This document shows, in pieces, positions 1 through 5,484 of a DNA stretch of 5,484 bases (position 1 is the first letter of the stretch; each line of letters begins with the position of its first letter). The notes beneath the pieces are model-generated. The model searched no databases, had not been told where the DNA came from, and saw nothing but the letters and a program-made list of their open reading frames with translations. The stretch comes from an uncultured Chlorobiaceae bacterium (GTDB lineage: Bacteria; Bacteroidota; Chlorobiia; Chlorobiales; Chlorobiaceae): contig CAILXE010000199.1 of NCBI GenBank assembly GCA_903838095.1, forward strand, positions 1-5,484, given 5' to 3'. A program made the translations under genes and the position numbers.

Positions 1-2
1 AG

Positions 3-116
3 GAGATGAAAAAGGAGCTGACCGAAATGGACTACTCTAATGACATTACCCAGATTACCCGATCGATCATGAACTTCTGTGGTGATATTGAAGCAAAAAA
101 ACAAAAAGCTCGATGA
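3..116 (+). pseudogene. Upstream linker fragment of the diguanylate cyclase, out of frame with the GGDEF domain (5' end outside window)
   Basis: An open frame runs in from the left edge and stops at TGA 114-116. It encodes a charged, helix-like stretch (EMKKELTEMDYSND, later NFCGDIEAKKQKAR), the kind of linker that precedes GGDEF domains. The GGDEF domain itself lies one frame over. If the A7 run at 95-101 had six A, this frame would continue directly as DIEAKNKKLDEIYIRDEKT, the expected helix leading into a GGDEF domain. I therefore read this as the same gene as the next entry, split by a one-base insertion, a sequencing error or slippage. An independent start at ATG 27, nine bases after GGAG (14-17), is possible but would give only a 29-residue peptide. 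The sensory part of the protein, if any, lies upstream and cannot be seen. Confidence 0.6.
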
Positions 117-645
117 AATATATATTCGGGATGAAAAGACAAACATTTACAACTATCGCCATTTCAAGGAACATCTCATTATCGATGTCGAACGGGCAAA
201 GCGTCTTAATGACAGAGTCTCTCTTGCAATGATTGATATTGATCATTTCAAGTTTTACAACGATTCCAACGGACATCTTGCTGGTGATTATGCCCTTAAA
301 CTTCTGGCAGATATCATCAGCAGCCAATGCCGGGCCTATGATGTTCCGTCAAGGTTTGGGGGAGATGAGTTTGCTCTTCTTTTTCCAAAAACGGGCACAT
401 CAACAGCGAGAGATATCGCGGAGCGTCTGCGCAAGATTATCAGTGATCGACAATTTCCTTATGAGGATGCTCAACCTGTTGGAGAGCTTACTGTCAGTAT
501 TGGAATAGCTACCTTTCCTGATGATGCGCTTGACTGGTCAACCCTGATCAGCAATGCCGACAGGGCTCTCTACAAGGCGAAAGCTGATGGAAGAAACAAT
601 GTTGTTGTTTTTACGTCAATTGAGCCTCCGAATATTCCGGGATGA
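79..645 (+). CDS. Diguanylate cyclase GGDEF domain (C-terminal part of a frameshifted gene)
   Basis: GGDEF domains condense two GTP into the second messenger c-di-GMP in the cytoplasm. Counting from GTG 79 (188 residues), the domain fills almost the whole product: DEKTNIYNYRHF at 18-29 (equivalent of DxLTGLxNRRxF), IDIDHFKFYND at 52-62 with the probable metal ligand Asp53, the active-site loop RFGGDEF at 92-98, SIGIATFP at 140-147 and NADRALYKAKADGRN at 159-173. The inhibitory I-site RxxD is present as RAYD (85-88), exactly five residues before GGDEF, so catalysis with product feedback is predicted. The GTG start is only where this frame opens after TGA 70-72. It has no ribosome binding site, and the linker helix is encoded in the other frame, so the native protein probably begins outside the window. 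The stop overlaps the next start (ATGA), implying cotranscription and coupling with the permease genes. Confidence 0.88.
   Translation: MVILKQKNKKLDEIYIRDEKTNIYNYRHFKEHLIIDVERAKRLNDRVSLAMIDIDHFKFYNDSNGHLAGDYALKLLADIISSQCRAYDVPSRFGGDEFALLFPKTGTSTARDIAERLRKIISDRQFPYEDAQPVGELTVSIGIATFPDDALDWSTLISNADRALYKAKADGRNNVVVFTSIEPPNIPG
95..101 (+). repeat. A7 homopolymer at the frame junction of the cyclase gene
   Basis: Seven consecutive A, followed by C and five more A (103-107), sit exactly where the coding frame of the linker has to change into that of the GGDEF domain. Removing one A joins the two frames without a stop. Such runs are hot spots for indel mutation, polymerase slippage and sequencing error. 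Confidence 0.8.
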
Positions 646-1913
646 GACCCGAGTTTTATATTGCAAGGCGTTTTGCATTCAAAAAGCGCTCGACTTCGAA
701 ACCGACCTTTATTGTTCTGGTGGCTGTTGCAGGTATTGCCGTAGGAACAGCCGCCCTGATTTTGACTCTTTCCATTGTCAACGGGTTTGCACGAAGTGTT
801 GAAGAAAAGCTGATCAGTTTCAGCGCTCATCTCCAGATACGTTACCCCGACGAACAGCTTTTTCAGGAACGTCGCACTGATCTCGCAAGGATAGTGAAGA
901 GTGCAAATATTGCTGAAGCATCTCCTTTTTTGGAAAAAAGCTTTGTTCTTCGGAGCCGCAACGGAGATCTTGACAAGACATGGAGCAGTAAACCGGTTCG
1001 CATCAAGGGAATTGGCGAAGAGCAGCAAAATTCTTTTTTGAACAAATTTCTTATAGAAGGCACCATTGCCCGCTCTTACTCTGGTAAAGAGATCTCGCTC
1101 TATGCCGGAAAAACGTTGGCCGAAAATCTTGATCTCAAAGTAGGTCAAAAAGTTATGCTTGTCGGGTTGGGAAGCGATTCGTCAGGCCAAAAACTTGTCG
1201 CTGGAGATAAAAACATTGTTGACCTTCTCTCTTCTCTTGATCTTGAAATTGGCGTTATCCGGGGAATCTACAACACCGGACTTCAGGAGGGATTTGATGA
1301 TTTTGTGGTTATTGCAAACTTACAAGAGCTTCAGCAGCGATTTAATCCCATGATGATCACTGGCTATGATGCAAACGTCCATCATCTTGATCAATTGCAA
1401 AACACCGTGAAAAACGTCATAGATGCCCTTGGATTTCCGTTTTACGGCTTTACTGTTTTTGATCGTTATGCAAATCTTTTTGAATGGCTGAAGCTGCAGA
1501 AAAACATTACGCCTCTGCTGATTGTAACCATAACCATCGTGGCAGTTTTCAATATCATTTCGACACTTCTGGTCTTGATTATTGAAAAGACGCGAGAAAT
1601 AGGAATGCTTAGTGCTCTTGGGCTTGAACCCGGCAAAATCAGCAGGATTTTTATGGTACAGGCTTTTCTTATTTCTCTTTCAGGGATTGCAGCCGGCAAT
1701 ATTCTTGCTTTGTCGCTCTCCCTTTTTGAACTCAGATTTCACCTGATTACCTTACCTGAAAAAAGTTATTTCATCAAAAATGTTCCACTGTTGATCAATG
1801 CGGCCGATTATGCTACTGTTTCATTAGCAGTTATGGCGCTTACCCTGCTGTTTGCCTTTATTCCGTCAAGAATTGCCGCTTCGCTTACACCAGGAACCGC
1901 ACTCGGGAGTTAA
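642..1913 (+). CDS. LolC/LolE-family lipoprotein-releasing ABC transporter permease (first copy)
   Basis: This is an inner-membrane permease of the LolCDE type, which with the LolD ATPase lifts mature lipoproteins out of the inner membrane for LolA to carry to the outer membrane. The 423-residue length and architecture fit the family: a short cytoplasmic N-terminus (FYIARRFAFKKRSTS), TM1 at about 22-46 (GIAVGTAALILTLSIVNGF), a large periplasmic MacB-like domain at about 50-285 with the VRIKGI strand at 119-124, then three FtsX-type membrane segments at about 291-314, 336-363 and 388-408. EKTREIGMLSALGL (315-328) is the cytoplasmic coupling segment expected to contact the ATPase. PSRIAASLTPGTAL is the usual C-terminal ending. 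Start ATG 642 overlaps the cyclase stop and has no clear Shine-Dalgarno, suggesting translational coupling. LolC and LolE cannot be told apart here, and no lolD is visible, so transport of another hydrophobic substrate remains possible. Confidence 0.88.
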   Translation: MRPEFYIARRFAFKKRSTSKPTFIVLVAVAGIAVGTAALILTLSIVNGFARSVEEKLISFSAHLQIRYPDEQLFQERRTDLARIVKSANIAEASPFLEKSFVLRSRNGDLDKTWSSKPVRIKGIGEEQQNSFLNKFLIEGTIARSYSGKEISLYAGKTLAENLDLKVGQKVMLVGLGSDSSGQKLVAGDKNIVDLLSSLDLEIGVIRGIYNTGLQEGFDDFVVIANLQELQQRFNPMMITGYDANVHHLDQLQNTVKNVIDALGFPFYGFTVFDRYANLFEWLKLQKNITPLLIVTITIVAVFNIISTLLVLIIEKTREIGMLSALGLEPGKISRIFMVQAFLISLSGIAAGNILALSLSLFELRFHLITLPEKSYFIKNVPLLINAADYATVSLAVMALTLLFAFIPSRIAASLTPGTALGS

Positions 1914-1917
1914 CTTA

Positions 1918-1938
1918 ATGTTATTTTTGCCTTTATGA
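1918..1938 (+). other. Six-codon minicistron overlapping the second permease start
   Basis: Five bases after the first permease stop (TAA 1911-1913), ATG 1918 opens a frame encoding MLFLPL. Its TGA (1936-1938) overlaps the ATG of the next permease as ATGA. There is no ribosome binding site for either start. It could serve as a reinitiation bridge that hands ribosomes from one permease to the next, but an arrangement this short may arise by chance. Confidence 0.15.
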
Positions 1939-3185
1939 ACGCTGGACTATGGATTGCTCAACGATTCAGTTTTGCCCGCAAACGATTCCGGATTATCAAT
2001 ATCATTTCAGCCATCAGCCTTGCTGGAATCATTATTGGAGTCAGCACCCTGCTTGTGGTGATGAGCGTTTTGAACGGCTTTCAAAAACTTGCGCGTGATC
2101 TTTTTACAACAGTTGACAGCCCGATTCAACTTGTTCCTCTTTCTGGCAGAGCGTTAATGGTATCTGAGAATTTTTTGCAGTCAATACGAGCACTGAAAGG
2201 AGTTGAATCAGCAGAACCGTTTGCTGAAGGCCAGGCGATTCTTGCCAGTCAGGACAAGAGTGAACTGGTTTTTGTGAAAGGACTCAGCCAACTCGCTCAT
2301 CACAGGCTGATGCGTCAGACCCATGCAAGAGTGCCGTATTTTACCGAGGGAACCATCTCTGTCGGTGAACTTCTGGCCTACAGAACAAACCTTTACCCAT
2401 TCAAATCAGTAAAGATTTTCAGCCCGGAACTCATCTCATCCGGCCTGGAATCATTATCACAACCATATCTGATTCCTGCTCTCACTATTCCGGAAACAAC
2501 CATTTCTTCACTGTTTTCCTTGCAGAAAGTATTTGATGACCGGTATGTGCTTGCTTCAGAGACATTTGCCAAACGTATTCTTCTGCTTGGCAATGGAGAG
2601 TATTCGGGCGTTGATATCAGAGTCAGCGATGGGGAGTCCCGTGAGATGGTCACCAGTCAACTCAGACACCTGCTGGTACAGAGCACCTTGAAAAAAAGCT
2701 GCAAAGTAAGGACTCTCGAAGAAAAATACAGCAACATTTTTGCTGTTATGAAGCTGGAAAAATGGATAAGTTTCAGCGTTCTGATGCTTATCATTCTTGT
2801 TGCTGCCCTGAGCCTTACCGGCGCTCTTGCCATGACGGCCATCGACAAACAGCGGGAACTCTTTTACCTTCGTTGTCTCGGGCTTGACAAGTCGCAGTTC
2901 AGGGCTATCTTCATCATTCAGGGTGGGATGACTGGCGTTGCAGGAACTGCTGTTGGCTCACTCATTGCATGGGGCGTGTGCACGCTGCAGCAACTGTACG
3001 GCTTTGTAGAACTCCCGTCAAAAAGTGCGTTTATTATTCACTCCTATCCAATCGACATGCAAAGCGGTGATTTTATCGTGGTAGGAATCACGGCAATCAT
3101 GCTTTGTGTCGCAGTCAGCCTCTACCCGGCTCGAAAAGCGGCATTGATTGCCGCAAGCAGCTCCCTTGACCTCAAGACGAACTGA
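1935..3185 (+). CDS. LolC/LolE-family lipoprotein-releasing ABC transporter permease (second, divergent copy)
   Basis: This is a paralogue of the preceding gene with the same plan over 416 residues: cytoplasmic lead ([15 protein letters not shown]), TM1 at about 22-48 ([22 protein letters not shown]), a periplasmic domain at about 50-275, and three C-terminal membrane segments at about 277-300, 323-350 and 378-398. [15 protein letters not shown] (304-318) matches the EKTREIGMLSALGLE coupling segment of the first copy, but with LFYLRCL replacing the usual [15 protein letters not shown] (396-403) is the family ending, followed by a divergent serine-rich tail. The gene lies 21 bases after the first permease, so the two are almost certainly one operon and probably form a LolC-LolE-like heterodimer. 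No Shine-Dalgarno precedes ATG 1935. The ATPase partner must be encoded elsewhere. Family is confident; the lipoprotein substrate is inferred from homology. Confidence 0.85.
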   Translation: MNAGLWIAQRFSFARKRFRIINIISAISLAGIIIGVSTLLVVMSVLNGFQKLARDLFTTVDSPIQLVPLSGRALMVSENFLQSIRALKGVESAEPFAEGQAILASQDKSELVFVKGLSQLAHHRLMRQTHARVPYFTEGTISVGELLAYRTNLYPFKSVKIFSPELISSGLESLSQPYLIPALTIPETTISSLFSLQKVFDDRYVLASETFAKRILLLGNGEYSGVDIRVSDGESREMVTSQLRHLLVQSTLKKSCKVRTLEEKYSNIFAVMKLEKWISFSVLMLIILVAALSLTGALAMTAIDKQRELFYLRCLGLDKSQFRAIFIIQGGMTGVAGTAVGSLIAWGVCTLQQLYGFVELPSKSAFIIHSYPIDMQSGDFIVVGITAIMLCVAVSLYPARKAALIAASSSLDLKTN

Positions 3186-3212
3186 GTCAGCAAGTTGCAT
3201 CACAGCACATTA
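3186..3212. other. 27-bp convergent gap with no terminator seen
   Basis: This is the gap between the second permease stop and the stop of the minus-strand acetyltransferase gene. I see no GC-rich hairpin followed by a T-run in either direction, so transcripts from the two sides probably overlap or end by a factor-dependent mechanism. Confidence 0.4.
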
Positions 3213-3680
3213 TCAGTCAAGAAGCTTTCTGAAAACGGCCATCTCTGATTTCGTGAAACCTCTTGAAAAATAGAACTGCTGTGCAGCAGCATTATCACTG
3301 TCGGTCAGGAGGGTTATGCGCCCGAACCCTTCACGGCGAGCAAAATCGACAGCATAATCAATCAATTGTTTGCCAATTCCTTTGCCTCGCCATGCAGGGG
3401 CCACAACCATATCCTCAAGCAAAGCAACTTTTTTACCAAGAAAAGTACTGACCGTAAACAGCAGCATCACCATTCCCTGAATGACCCCGTCCATTTCTAT
3501 GACAAATATTTGCCCAAGTTCCGGCTGTCGTATAATCATTAAAAGAGCTCTTGACTGAGCGTCAGCATCCGGCGTAAACTCATGCTCCTGGCTGAACAAA
3601 ATTCCAAGAAGCTCCGTGCATCTCGGCATATCGTTTTCAATCGCTTTTCTTACTTCTGATATGGGCATTTCGGCATTCAT
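3213..3680 (-). CDS. GNAT-family N-acetyltransferase
   Basis: This is a cytoplasmic enzyme of the Gcn5-related fold that moves the acetyl group of acetyl-CoA to an amine; its acceptor cannot be predicted. The 155-residue length is that of a single GNAT domain. Visible parts are the N-terminal helix region ([16 protein letters not shown]), strand [17 protein letters not shown] at 59-75, motif A with [20 protein letters not shown] (87-106) including the acetyl-CoA pyrophosphate-binding RGKGIG at 98-103, and motif [14 protein letters not shown] (130-142) with Tyr137 at the usual position of the general acid. Start ATG 3680 has no good Shine-Dalgarno; Met5 (codon 3668-3666) is an alternative. It is transcribed divergently from the transporter gene and convergently with the permease operon, so it is probably a single-gene unit. 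The context gives no clue to its substrate. Confidence 0.9.
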   Translation of the reverse strand: MNAEMPISEVRKAIENDMPRCTELLGILFSQEHEFTPDADAQSRALLMIIRQPELGQIFVIEMDGVIQGMVMLLFTVSTFLGKKVALLEDMVVAPAWRGKGIGKQLIDYAVDFARREGFGRITLLTDSDNAAAQQFYFSRGFTKSEMAVFRKLLD

Positions 3681-3790
3681 TTTTTGAAAAATTATCTCTT
3701 CTCAAGGCTGTTGATTGCTGTAAATTCATCAGAAATATACCTGGATGCAAACTCTTTCAGGAGAAACAGAGCGAAGCTGCACTTTTCTGC

Positions 3791-3819
3791 TTGTACATCC
3801 CCATGTATTGCTCTATACT
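3791..3819 (+). promoter_or_regulatory. Probable sigma70-type promoter of the GDT1-family transporter gene
   Basis: TTGTAC (3791-3796) and TATACT (3814-3819) are separated by exactly 17 bases; the -10 box matches five of six consensus positions and the -35 box three. Transcription would begin near 3826. This falls after the leftmost possible start (TTG 3791), which lies inside the -35 box, and leaves a leader of about 58 bases before ATG 3884. Confidence 0.5.
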
Positions 3820-3827
3820 TGTGGTCA

Positions 3828-3842
3828 GTTTTTTCAAAAAAC
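3828..3842. repeat. Perfect A/T palindrome at the predicted transcription start
   Basis: The 15 bases GTTTTTTCAAAAAAC form a perfect inverted repeat around C3835, starting within a few bases of the predicted +1. It could be an operator for a metal-responsive or other dimeric repressor, or merely a T-run/A-run coincidence. A terminator is unlikely because the stem is nearly all A:T and no T-run follows it. Confidence 0.3.
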
Positions 3843-3883
3843 CCTGCATGTTCAGGGAAACACATAACCAATACACCCATCAG

Positions 3884-4537
3884 ATGGACGCGTTCTGGCT
3901 TTCTCTTGTCATGATTTTTCTGGCTGAGCTTGGTGATAAAACCCAGCTTGTTGCTCTGACTCTTGCCACGTGCTACAATACCGGAGTCGTCTTATGGGGT
4001 ATTTTCTGGGCAACCCTTGCTATTCATGTTTTTTCAGCCGGAATAGGTTGGTTTATTGGAGATCAATTGCCCACTGAATGGATCAAATTTGTGGCTGGTA
4101 TTGCCTTTATCGCTTTTGGTTTCTGGACACTGCGAGGCGACACTCTTGATGATGAAGAAGAGTGCTGCAAAACAGGAATCAATCCATTCTGGCTGGTCTT
4201 TTCGACCTTTTTCATGGCAGAACTTGGTGACAAAACCATGCTTTCCACTATCACTCTCGCATCAACTCATCCGTTTCTGCCAGTCTGGCTTGGTTCAACC
4301 ATCGGAATGGTTATTTCTGACGGTCTTGCCATTGTTGCGGGAAAAATGCTCGGTGCGAGGCTGCCCGAAAACATCATCAAAATTGGTGCCGCAGTGATCT
4401 TTTTTCTTTTCGGCATCGTCAGCATGTACGAAGGAGGAGCGCATTTTGCACTCTACCTGTGGGGAATTGCAGGAGCCCTTATCGCTCTTACTGGTTATAT
4501 TTTTCTCCGTAAACCAAAATCACGACAGCATAACTAA
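3884..4537 (+). CDS. GDT1/TMEM165 (UPF0016) family cation transporter
   Basis: Members of this family move Mn2+ and/or Ca2+ across membranes (known examples are yeast Gdt1, human TMEM165, cyanobacterial Mnx and Vibrio MneA). The 217-residue product shows the hallmark two-fold repeat with two copies of E-x-G-D-K-T, ELGDKT at 15-20 and 113-118, which form the cation site. The halves are visibly related: [21 protein letters not shown] in the first parallels [20 protein letters not shown] in the second. They are joined by an acidic loop ([11 protein letters not shown], 86-96). Three hydrophobic segments lie in each half and a further one near 187-208. ATG 3884 is chosen because the family starts directly with [20 protein letters not shown]; upstream starts at TTG 3791 or ATG 3848 would add residues unlike the family, and the first overlaps the promoter. 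No Shine-Dalgarno is visible. Mn2+ efflux is the likeliest role, not proven by sequence. Confidence 0.88.
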   Translation: MDAFWLSLVMIFLAELGDKTQLVALTLATCYNTGVVLWGIFWATLAIHVFSAGIGWFIGDQLPTEWIKFVAGIAFIAFGFWTLRGDTLDDEEECCKTGINPFWLVFSTFFMAELGDKTMLSTITLASTHPFLPVWLGSTIGMVISDGLAIVAGKMLGARLPENIIKIGAAVIFFLFGIVSMYEGGAHFALYLWGIAGALIALTGYIFLRKPKSRQHN

Positions 4538-4564
4538 TCGCCATTGCAAGGGTTGATTCCGTCT
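4538..4564. other. 27-bp convergent gap, no convincing terminator
   Basis: This separates the transporter stop from the lgt stop. A loose pairing of GCAAGG (4546-4551) with CCTTTGC (4570-4576) needs a bulge and a loop of about 18 bases, and no T-run follows, so I do not call a terminator. Confidence 0.35.
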
Positions 4565-5419
4565 CTATACCTTTGCTGAGCTTACAGATAACTTTCTTGT
4601 GATGAAAAAGACTCCGATTCCGGCGATCATCATGAGAAAACAAAGCACTTGACCCATAGAAAAGTTCAGCAGTACAAAGCCGAGCTGGGCATCGGGTTCA
4701 CGAAAATATTCGATAAAAAAGCGGACAAATCCGTATCCAAAAAGGTAGGCGGCTGAGAGAAATCCAGGAAATATTGACTTTTTTCGAAGAAGCCAGAGTA
4801 CAAGAAAAAGGACAATCCCTTCAAAGAAGGCTTCATAAAGCTGAGAGGGGTGCCGAAGTTCGTGTGTGGGCGCATCTGGAAAATACATGCCAATTGAAGC
4901 ATTAGTCACCCGCCCATAGAGTTCACCATTGATAAAGTTGCCAAGACGGCCGAATGTGTAGCCTAAAGGAATCGTGGGAATGAACAGGTCAAACGTCTCA
5001 AAAAATCCTCTGTTCTGCGATCGGGAAAACGCCAGAAAGGCAATAACGACACCAATGACTCCGCCATGGTATGACATGCCGGAAATACCTGAAAAATGAC
5101 ATCCCCCTGAAGAAGATACCCAAGGAATAATGCTGCCAAGAGGATCGGCCAGAAATGAACTCATTCCGTAAAACAGGATATAGCCAATTCTTCCTCCCAA
5201 AACAACGCCAACCATTGCCCACGTAAGTGCATCGCCGACAAATGGGCGCTTAAATGAGAGCTTCTCTTTTTCAAGACGATAACAGGTCAGCAGATAGACA
5301 ACAATAAATGCAATAACATACATCATGCCATACCAGCGAATGGAAAATGTACCAAGAGAAAAAATGACAGGATTCATTTGTGATGGCAACGATTGCCACC
5401 AAAGCAGAAAATCATTCAT
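4565..5419 (-). CDS. lgt: Prolipoprotein diacylglyceryl transferase
   Basis: Lgt is the inner-membrane enzyme that transfers diacylglycerol from phosphatidylglycerol to the lipobox cysteine of prolipoproteins, the first step of lipoprotein maturation before LspA. The 284-residue length is typical. Diagnostic parts are SIRWYGMMY at 26-34, GGRIGYILFYG at 75-85, the catalytic-region SYHGG at 116-120 (His118), the family signature GRLGNFINGELYG at 157-169 with its essential Arg158 and Asn161, HPSQLYEAFFEG at 190-201, and RFFIEYFREPDAQLG at 233-247 with the conserved C-terminal arginines. About seven hydrophobic segments are interspersed. The start at ATG 5419 gives the usual short N-terminus; only a weak purine-rich AAAAAAGA precedes it. 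The gene is convergent with the transporter and has its own probable promoter, so it is likely first in its unit. Nothing looks degraded; identification is secure. Confidence 0.97.
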   Translation of the reverse strand: MNDFLLWWQSLPSQMNPVIFSLGTFSIRWYGMMYVIAFIVVYLLTCYRLEKEKLSFKRPFVGDALTWAMVGVVLGGRIGYILFYGMSSFLADPLGSIIPWVSSSGGCHFSGISGMSYHGGVIGVVIAFLAFSRSQNRGFFETFDLFIPTIPLGYTFGRLGNFINGELYGRVTNASIGMYFPDAPTHELRHPSQLYEAFFEGIVLFLVLWLLRKKSIFPGFLSAAYLFGYGFVRFFIEYFREPDAQLGFVLLNFSMGQVLCFLMMIAGIGVFFITRKLSVSSAKV

Positions 5420-5447
5420 GAATGTCTTTTTTAGAAGTGCAGATTGG

Positions 5448-5476
5448 ATTATATGGAAATATAGTTAACTTAAAAT
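5448..5476 (-). promoter_or_regulatory. lgt: Probable lgt promoter
   Basis: Read on the minus strand, a perfect TATAAT -10 box occupies plus positions 5453-5448. Seventeen bases upstream is ATTTTA (5476-5471), a poor -35 element, so the assignment rests on the -10 box and the A/T-rich context. Transcription would start near 5441, leaving a leader of about 21 bases before ATG 5419. An 8-bp palindrome AGTTAACT (5463-5470) lies in the spacer and could bind a regulator. Confidence 0.4.
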
Positions 5477-5484
5477 CTTGCACT

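Larger units (their letters stand above)
3681..3883. other. Divergent intergenic region between the acetyltransferase and the GDT1-family gene
   Basis: These 203 bases hold the control signals of two divergent genes. On the plus strand there is a good sigma70-like promoter, an A/T palindrome and a small hairpin (CCCTG 3842-3846 with CAGGG 3853-3857), listed or discussed separately. On the minus strand a GATAAT box (plus positions 3691-3696) lies close to the acetyltransferase start but lacks a recognisable -35 element. The conserved core of the yybP-ykoY manganese riboswitch was looked for by eye and not seen. A 62-codon minus-strand frame (3880-3692) also crosses the region; I do not call it as a gene. 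Confidence 0.5.

Noticed and set aside
95..102. A AAA AAC slippery heptamer suggesting programmed -1 frameshifting
   Set aside because: Relative to the linker frame the heptamer is in the wrong register, and a -1 shift from that frame leads to neither the GGDEF frame nor a sensible product; a +1 shift or loss of one A is required.
570..1148. 192-codon minus-strand open frame
   Set aside because: It lies antisense to the end of the cyclase gene and the first half of a well-supported permease gene, and its predicted protein has no recognisable domain.
3791..3883. N-terminal extension of the transporter from TTG 3791
   Set aside because: The codon lies inside the probable -35 box, upstream of the predicted transcript, and the extra 31 residues do not resemble the family, which begins directly at the first membrane segment.
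3681..3883. yybP-ykoY manganese riboswitch ahead of the GDT1-family gene
   Set aside because: Such riboswitches often precede this family, but its conserved loop sequences are not present by eye. A covariance-model scan would settle it.
3684..3914. 76-codon plus-strand open frame in the divergent intergenic region
   Set aside because: It overlaps the transporter promoter and the real transporter start, has no ribosome binding site, and encodes nothing recognisable.
4056..4397. 113-codon plus-strand frame inside the transporter gene
   Set aside because: It is a shadow in another frame of the strongly conserved GDT1-family coding sequence.
4546..4576. Terminator hairpin between the transporter gene and lgt
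   Set aside because: Pairing of GCAAGG with CCTTTGC needs a bulge and a long loop, and no T-run follows on either strand.

Overview
The window looks like chromosomal DNA from a diderm, moderate-GC bacterium. The protein style (a LolC/E-type permease pair, an Lgt with the SYHGG and GRLGNFINGELYG blocks) and the near absence of Shine-Dalgarno sequences fit the Chlorobi/Bacteroidetes group, most likely a green sulfur bacterium. That placement is an inference from pattern memory, not a search. All five complete genes and the one partial gene have recognisable families. I see no mobile element, RNA gene, CRISPR array or prophage, and no stretch over 300 bases lacks a gene.

Layout. At the left edge, on the plus strand, is the 3' part of a diguanylate cyclase gene. 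Its linker is read in one frame and its GGDEF domain in another, with a run of seven A (95-101) at the junction. Its stop overlaps by ATGA the start of a LolC/LolE-family permease (642-1913). A second, divergent paralogue of that permease follows (1935-3185). A minus-strand GNAT acetyltransferase (3213-3680) converges on this operon. A 203-bp divergent intergenic region separates it from a plus-strand GDT1/TMEM165 (UPF0016) cation transporter (start best placed at 3884, end 4537). Minus-strand lgt (4565-5419) converges on the transporter gene, and its probable promoter lies at the right edge.

How the genes fit together. Lgt makes prolipoproteins by attaching diacylglycerol, and LolC/E permeases extract mature lipoproteins from the inner membrane toward the outer membrane, so two steps of lipoprotein biogenesis lie within about 1.4 kb, on opposite strands. 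The LolD ATPase is not in the window. The diguanylate cyclase is physically coupled to the first permease, but a functional link is only inferred. GDT1-family proteins are Mn2+/Ca2+ transporters. The GNAT enzyme has no assignable substrate.

The region is mostly ordinary housekeeping sequence; I found no convincing new system. The points most worth a second look are the A7 frameshift in the cyclase gene, the ATGA coupling to the permease, and the promoter plus A/T palindrome that set the transporter's start.
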